The notes under the pieces were generated by a model that did not search any database, was not told where the DNA came from, and was given only the letters and a program-made list of their open reading frames with translations. The position numbers and the translations under genes are program-made. A DNA stretch of 64,000 nt from Opeltia flavorubescens. Taxonomy: Eukaryota; Ascomycota; Lecanoromycetes; Teloschistales; Teloschistaceae. The stretch lies in contig KE546968.1 of assembly GCA_000442125.1 (NCBI GenBank), forward strand, positions 275,932 to 339,931. The letters are read 5' to 3'. Positions 58,659-64,000 of this stretch are shown here, one piece after another; the stretch's first letter is position 1; every line of letters begins with the position of its first letter.

Positions 58659-58950
58659 GCTCAAGGAGATTTATAAAGCTGCTGCTCTTTTGAGTGCGTG
58701 GAGGAGCATTCTTCCTTTCTTCCGTGTCAAGAAAAGCTACAGGGTGAAAAATCCTTAGAAAGAAGTAAGTTCGAGGTTCGAACATTCGCAATTTCATAAC
58801 ATACTCTTAGCAAAAAATGATCGAACGCATCATATACTCTCCCATTTCTAATTACATACGCATTAAGGGAGCAGGAAAGGGTGATGCACATGAGGGAAGT
58901 AGTAGAGCGAAAGACTTCATAATTGATAATAAGACATTCGACCAAAATGA

Positions 58951-59049
58951 GGGGAAATGGCCGAGTGGTTATGGCGCTGTGTTTAGGCAACTTCTCGATT
59001 TGCAAATCCGCAGTTCTCACGAGCGTGGGTTCGAATCCCACTTTCCTCA
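58951..59049 (+). tRNA. tRNA-Leu (anticodon UAG) with a 20-nt intron
   Basis: Acceptor strand GGGGAAA pairs with TTTCCTC (one G-T), discriminator A at 59049. D arm GCC/GGC with loop GAGTGGTTAT; anticodon stem CTGTG/CGCAG; loop TT-TAG-G with anticodon TAG at 58984-58986; intron 58988-59007 after position 37; long variable arm with CTC/GAG; T arm GTGGG-TTCGAAT-CCCAC. The intron position is the canonical one (between 37 and 38). A TTTT run at 59050-59053 can end Pol III transcription. The tRNA lies 195 nt upstream of the start of Sen54, a subunit of the enzyme that removes such introns. Confidence 0.9.
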
Positions 59050-59243
59050 TTTTGTCCTCTTCCCCAACACTACCCATCGGTGTCTACTCTTGAAAAAAAA
59101 GTCTTGTTACTTTTTTTATTTGAAAATGTGTATCGGATAAGATAAGCGGATCGTGTAAGCTTTTTGCGGGCTTGGCGCTCCCATGCGACTTTAATATTTC
59201 GGTATTCTGCTTCCTCCTCCACCCTCCCCTATCCCCATCCACA

Positions 59244-60724
59244 ATGTCGACCCCCACACCCCTCAAAGACGACCTTCCCTCCCGCCCCTCCTCCCCCACA
59301 TCCTCCTCAACAACATCCTCCGACTCCCCCCTTGATTTCCGACACCTAGCCCCCTCCTCCGCCCTCCCTCGTCGCGGGATGAAAGATTTCGAAGCCCACG
59401 GCACAAACGCGCAGGTTTCGCAGCTGGAAGGATCGAGACAAGCGATGCATGAAGCGTTGAGTGTGGGGAGGGTACATGGAGGGAAGGGGGGGTTGGTTGG
59501 GTATTTTGGTTTGTTTGATGATTGGGTGGGGGGGGAGGAGGATGGAGTTAGTGATGGTGATGATGAGGTAGATAAGGTAGATGGGGAGGAGGGGGAGAAA
59601 GAGAGGAATGAAAAGGGGAAGAGAGAGTGGAAAAGACCGGTTATGGTTGAGAAGCCTACGGGACAGCATATACGCACCATGGGAAAAGCGGGAAAAGGCG
59701 GAGGATTATGGCTCTTGCCAGAAGAAGTCATCTATCTTGTTGAGAGGGGGAGTTTGGATGTTAAATACCGCGCTCCTTCATCATCACCTAAAGAGCAAGG
59801 AGAGGAAGAAGAAGGAGAGAAGGGCCCACAGGAGTGGAACGACGTGAGCATGAGTCTACAGGCTTGCTATGCTTGGTTTGTGGGGATGGATGGGTTGAGT
59901 CTGGAGAGGTATAGTGTTTATGCGGGGTTGAGACGGAGTGGGTATATTGTGCTTAGGGCGCCTGGGTGGTATGATGAGGATCATCATCAAGAAAAAGATG
60001 AGAAGGGAGGTGGTAACGTTGTTGGGTGTCAGGGACAGTTACAGGGACAGAAAGATCAGGAGTGGAGTATTTGGCAATGGATACACAAAAGATTTCTTGA
60101 GCGCAAGCTTCGAGATCCTCTACCTCTGGGCCCGTTGGTTGGACCAGGGTTATATCGAAGTTACAGTACGCTTTTCGCTCTGATATTCCGATCGTTATCT
60201 TCTGCAAGTGCTTATAAGAGGTAGGTGACATCTATCGCCTTCTCAACCTAATACCCTACCACGATCCATCCCAATTTGCCACCACTACCACCACTCCTCC
60301 CTTCCCATCATCCCCAAATCCATCCTCAAAACCCGTCCTACGAGTGCACTTCCACATCTACCAACCCACCCCAAACTTCCGGAAAACCGCCCCAGGCCCC
60401 CCAGACTTCCATCTCACCGTCCTCTCCGCTCGCGAAGACAATTTCCCTACTCTTTCTCAACTTGACAATCTCCTGAAAAGCGTACCTTACACCCCACCCC
60501 CGATAACAGAAATGAGAAGCTACCAGCGCCTGAAACACGGGTATAGGAATGTGGTGCTAGCAATCGTGGATCAAGGCATTGTGAGCTACATGCGAGTAGC
60601 AGACTCAGGGTTCGGGCTGGAAAAGATGTATAACCGTGGTGCAGGGAGATCAGGACAAGGGAAGAGAGGAGGAGGCGGTGGTGGGAGAGGCGGAAGTGGT
60701 GGTAAAAGAGGACGGGGAAGATAA
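59244..60724 (+). CDS. sen54: tRNA-splicing endonuclease subunit Sen54
   Basis: Two exons (59244-60159 and 60225-60724) join to 471 residues; the splice gives GPGLYRS-DIYRLLNLIPYHD. I choose the ATG at 59244 (MSTPTPLKDDLPSRPSSPTS). The N-terminal Sen54 domain is clear: LPRRGMKDFEAHGTNAQVSQ, SRQAMHEALSVGRVHG, and GLWLLPEEVIYLVERGSLDV, followed by SMSLQACYAWFVG and LERYSVYAGLRRSGYIVLRA. The C-terminal part (VLRVHFHIYQPTPNF, IVDQGIVSYMRVADSGFGLE) is the endonuclease-like fold without catalytic triad, as in this structural subunit. It ends in a Gly/Arg-rich RGG-like tail. Composition swings from C-rich to G-rich in both exons. Confidence 0.92.
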
Positions 60725-61145
60725 CTTTTTTGATGTCATAACTGTATCCCCCTGGAATAAACTCGGTTTCTGTGGGGGCGGTGAAGGGAAACGGAGTGAA
60801 TATTGGGGATTTGGTGTGTGTTTGATCTGCCATCATCTATAGACGTTCGACCTATGGGGGAGGCTGAGGAGGAACGCATATGCTCAGATGGTTTTATGAA
60901 GTCGAGATTGACGTTCACGGACCGAATGGTCGGGATGGCAATGGTAAATGGGAGGTCCTTGTAACTGCAATCGATTGCTCCTGGGTATTCCTATCCTTGC
61001 GCTTCCACATGCCTTTCATAAGTCATCATTGAGCTACCATTATTCTCCTGAAAACGCCCGCCGTGCATCTTCTCCCCAACTCCTTTCATTGCTCAGGATT
61101 ATGGTCGTTCATACTACGGAAGCCATAGGTCAGCATACATTCATA
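60725..61145. other. intergenic between convergent Sen54 and elongin C genes
   Basis: No supported gene; holds the 3' flanks of both genes. Confidence 0.5.
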
Positions 61146-61684
61146 TCAAATATGCCCATGTTCATTTGAGATCCAAGCCGGCGAAGTCAGATGCTCCCAC
61201 TCACCATCGAAGAAGTCTGCCGCCACAAGCAATTCCAAAACCAAAGCAGGTGGCAGCTCCATATCCGGCACGTGTTTCGCATCCTTATGCTTCAGGTTGT
61301 AATACAGATACTCGGAGAGTTTTTCCATCACCATACCACTACCACGTGGAACGTTTGTCAGCACAGCAACCTTTCGCTTTCCACGAGGTCCTCATGTTAA
61401 CGGAAATCATACTTGAATTGCTCCGTTCTGCATCGTCCCGATACAGCTTCCGAGAACATACCTAAAAGGAACGGTCAATTCAGCAGGATTCTATTCTTCG
61501 AGGTCATAAAGTGGAGGATCTGAAAAGTATATGGTCAAAGAGTGGGGAATGAGGTGAACATACTTGTAGGATCTAACATTTTCCGAATTGTGCCTGAGAC
61601 ATTGGCGGCGTCGCGCTTGACGATGAATTCGAAGCCGTCGCTTGAGATGAGGGTGATGTATTCGGAGAGTTCCTGGTCGGACAT
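61146..61684 (-). CDS. elc1: elongin C
   Basis: Three exons (61564-61684, 61413-61461, 61146-61338), 120 residues as drawn. MSDQELSEYITLISSDGFEF leads to IVKRDAANVSGTIRKMLDPT, then SMFSEAVSGRCRTEQF, NGMVMEKLSEYLYYNLKHKD and VPDMELPPALVLELLVAADF. This is the Skp1/BTB-type fold of elongin C, adaptor of cullin-RING ubiquitin ligases and the elongin complex. The conserved family ends soon after ADFFDG; exactly there a GTGAGT donor is present, so the last 18 residues drawn here may instead be intron and the true C-terminus a residue or two from a downstream exon. Exon 2 is only 49 nt. Confidence 0.9.
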
Positions 61685-62178
61685 GGTAGAGGATGAGGTG
61701 TTGTATTGAAGTGGTGAGGGGGAAAAGCTTTAATGAAGTTCGTAAAGCGGAGCGGGGCGGAGCGGAAATCATTCCTTCACAAGCTTTAGGGTCACATGAT
61801 TTCATTTACTTCACGACCTGAATCCATCAAGCCAAACAATTTTCAGACCATAGCTTTTAAGAATCTCGCAAAAGCAGTCAGTTTGCCTATCCAACCAAGG
61901 ATGTGAGATTCAATTCTCTAGTCCTTCCAGATCATCCCGTGCAACTTACTATGTCCTTTCCAAACCAACTCAGACTTCATGAAAACATCCGTATTAGCAC
62001 AACCGCAGCTTTATGGACATCTTTCGGCTTTTTCTCAATCTGATAGTCTATGATTGAAACCATTAGATTTTTGTCATAGGATGCTACAAGCTTGGATTCT
62101 TACACACACAGATTTTCTCATTGAAAAACAATGAGATGCAATTGATTTCTATGGTAGGAAAGGATTTTGATATCAATC
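61685..62178. promoter_or_regulatory. shared upstream region of elongin C and CENP-S/Mhf1 genes
   Basis: The two genes diverge across 494 nt. No clear motif seen. Confidence 0.4.
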
Positions 62179-62664
62179 ATGTCCGGAAACGAGGACGAAG
62201 CTCTTGAAGAGGTAAGAGCACAAGGAGCATTTTCCCAAGCGAAATAAGCCATAGCTGACGCCTCGAAAGCGCCTAAAAGCTGCACTATGGTTCTCAATTG
62301 GAAAGATAGTCGATGAAGAAACGTTAAAACTTGGTGTCAACGCGACGCCGCAATTCATTGGAGCGCTGACAGAAATGCTGTGGGCTCAGATAGGTAAGTG
62401 ATACTACCATATCAAGCAAGCAGTAGATTGACCACTGTGCTAGAGAACGTGAGTGAGGATATCCAAGCCTTTGCCAAGTAAGTCTCATAGATGTTTCTGG
62501 AAAATAAACTGATGGAGATTGCATCTAGGCATGCCGGCCACGAGACAATATCTGCTGAGGACGTCATGCTGCTTGCCAGACGAAACGAGGGCTTGGAGAC
62601 TATTCTACGTAAATATCTCGACCAACGATTGGCAGCTAGAGGACAACCTCCTAAGCCAAAATGA
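62179..62664 (+). CDS. mhf1: CENP-S/Mhf1 histone-fold protein
   Basis: Four small exons (62179-62211, 62270-62393, 62444-62477, 62529-62664) join to 108 residues. MSGNEDEALEE is followed by RLKAALWFSIGKIVDEETLK, LGVNATPQFIGALTEMLWAQ, IENVSEDIQAFAK and HAGHETISAEDVMLLARRNE, then a short basic tail ending in QPPKPK. This is the histone fold of CENP-S, which pairs with CENP-X in the Fanconi-linked MHF complex at stalled forks and at the kinetochore. Exon 3 is 34 nt; all introns are 50-58 nt with consensus ends. Confidence 0.93.
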
Positions 62665-63085
62665 AATCTTCCTGTGGTTCTCTGTACAGAGCAATAACGA
62701 CTTGATGTGAGTGATTTACGACTTGAGCAGAAAGGTAGCTTAGCTCTGTGTACTGTTGCAGCTATAGCGGCTCTAGACTCAGACCATGAGACTTTTCAAG
62801 GACGCCAAACGATCAAGGGATACAGATTCTACTATTTTGGCTCCACTGCGCATGATACACATCTTCATTTAGCGTCACCTAATGGGCATACGCTGAAACA
62901 TTCAGAGGAAAAATGCCCCAAAACCTCAATATCGTACAGCAGCTGCGATCCCGTCTTGTCAAGTTCTCCACGACATAGATAAGTCCAAAGATTGACCGAG
63001 AGCCAAGATGAGTGAGGAACCTCAGCTTCAACAATATGCATGCCACAAAACTCAACGCACAGCCTCTGCTTTGGACAATCTTACT
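62665..63085. other. intergenic, no supported gene
   Basis: Convergent 3' flanks of CENP-S/Mhf1 and the dehydrogenase. The 91-codon frame at 62707-62982 shows no family. Confidence 0.45.
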
Positions 63086-64000
63086 CTAAGGACTTACCTT
63101 GACAAGAACTTTTACGTTCTTGTCCTTTTCCTCAATAAGTGCCCGAAAGCCTTTTTCTTTCACCTCGTCCATTCCGATGACGCCTGTGATCATCGACTCT
63201 GGTTGCAAGTAACCTACCACGGTCTTATTAGCTTGTCTACCGATACAATCTCGTCTCGACTTGCCTGACGCGATGGCATCAAGGACCTCCTTGAAATCGC
63301 CCTCAACGTACGTGGTAACACCAACATACTTCCGCTCCCGAAAGATCAGATCGTTCATCTGTAGCTGGGCTGGCTTCTCCCAGACTGCAATGTTCACAAG
63401 AGTTCCTTGAGCGCGGATAGCTTTGAGCGCCTGATTAAGACCGGCTTGTACTCCGGCAGCATCGAATGCTACGTCTGCACCAACGCCTCCGCAGATCTCC
63501 CGTACCCTCGCAACGATATCGTCCTTTGTCGGATCTAATACATGATGGGCACCGAACTTCTTAGCAAAGTCTTTCCGCCCCGGGGCCACTTCAGATGCAA
63601 TGATTGTTTCGACTCCTTTCGCTTTTAGACACTGAATGACCGCCAATCCGATGGGGCCGGCACCAAGCACTAAGACTTTATCGCCTTTCTTCATGGGGCT
63701 GATCTTGACTGAGTGCCACGCTACAGCGATAGGTTCAACCAATGCTGGAATTTGTCAGCAGGCATACCTCGGAATGAGCAAGAGAGCTAGCTACCTCCGG
63801 CCTCCATTGAAACTGATTCGGGTATCTTATACGCGGCAGTTCTTGGTACAACAACATGCTCGGAGAGTCCACCGCCCCAACCTATCCATTCATCCTTCAG
63901 CTCTTTCCAAGGGATATTGCAGAAAACCTACCGCTTATGCCTACGAATCCATTATTGTCACAGCAATTGATGAGACCGTCTCGGCAAGCGCCACAAGTTC
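63086..64000 (-). CDS. butanediol/sorbitol-type zinc dehydrogenase, partial (5' end beyond window)
   Basis: The C-terminal three quarters of a medium-chain dehydrogenase on the minus strand; the N-terminus lies beyond base 64000. Visible exons encode CGACRDGLINCCDNNGFVGI (end of the structural zinc lobe), GWGGGLSEHVVVPRTAAYKI, MEAG-ALVEPIAVAWHSVKIS (splice across an intron near 63742-63795), the cofactor loop VLVLGAGPIGLAVIQCLKAK, and GADVAFDAAGVQAGLNQALK. This is the Bdh1-like (R,R)-butanediol dehydrogenase group, NAD(H)-linked with a catalytic zinc. As drawn it ends in VLVKVSP; a GTAAGT donor overlaps those last codons, so another short exon is possible. Confidence 0.85.

Noticed and set aside
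59084-59731. 215-codon minus-strand frame rich in Ser/Pro
   Set aside because: Antisense shadow of Sen54 exon 1.
1-64000. CRISPR arrays, operons, Shine-Dalgarno sites or riboswitches
   Set aside because: The window is eukaryotic; no regularly spaced identical repeats beyond the five promoter copies and no riboswitch-like fold was recognised.

Overview
This window is nuclear DNA from a filamentous ascomycete (Pezizomycotina; the class is not certain, although the gene content would fit Leotiomycetes). Genes are intron-rich with short introns (about 46-100 nt, GTRNGT donors, CTNAC-type branch points, YAG acceptors). Intergenic gaps are short, and several families are typical of filamentous fungi: Clr5-domain protein, highly reducing PKS, Pth11/rhodopsin-like membrane protein, C2H2-NACHT-ankyrin NLR and DUF7580 protein. 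Five single N positions (26617, 33456, 36456, 51755, 56044) show it is an assembly with unresolved bases. All exon joins given here were worked out by eye from the sequence; for most genes the joined length is an exact multiple of three.

Layout. 0-10 kb: a Pro/Ser-rich fungal protein, a small type I membrane protein, and a Clr5-domain gene behind a promoter carrying five copies of a CCAAT...CAAAAGTG element, then gene-poor sequence with a short Ty3/Gypsy fossil. 10-26.4 kb: a candidate secondary-metabolite cluster with a highly reducing PKS (minus strand), a rhodopsin-like membrane protein, a PaxM-type FAD monooxygenase and a LovC/ToxD-type stand-alone enoyl reductase. 28-35 kb: a GH76-ricin B protein, a secreted SGNH hydrolase with FG-GAP/VCBS repeats, and a cinnamyl-alcohol-type dehydrogenase. 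35-42 kb: a divergent pair made of a DUF7580 protein and a 1526-residue NLR-like protein. 43.7-64 kb: a housekeeping block with UNC-45/She4, Tfb4 (TFIIH), a taspase-like Ntn hydrolase, a DUF866 zinc protein, a mitochondrial PPR protein, Rtp1/Tango6, an intron-containing tRNA-Leu(UAG) directly upstream of Sen54, elongin C, CENP-S/Mhf1, and a partial butanediol-type dehydrogenase running off the right edge.

How the genes may work together. The PKS has a remnant methyltransferase region and an enoyl-reductase domain whose NADPH loop is degenerate, while a separate trans-acting enoyl reductase lies about 6 kb away. The simplest reading is a LovB/LovC-like division of labour, with the FAD monooxygenase tailoring the product. 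No pathway-specific Zn2Cys6 regulator, prenyltransferase, terpene cyclase or NRPS is visible. The NLR and its divergently transcribed DUF7580 neighbour look like a candidate fungal immune or incompatibility pair. Beyond the gene content, the most unusual signals are an 8-nt microexon inside the PKS ketosynthase active-site motif, a 28-nt exon that encodes the NLR P-loop, the five-copy promoter element, and a repeated flip from C-rich to G/T-rich coding-strand composition at the 3' ends of at least seven genes.
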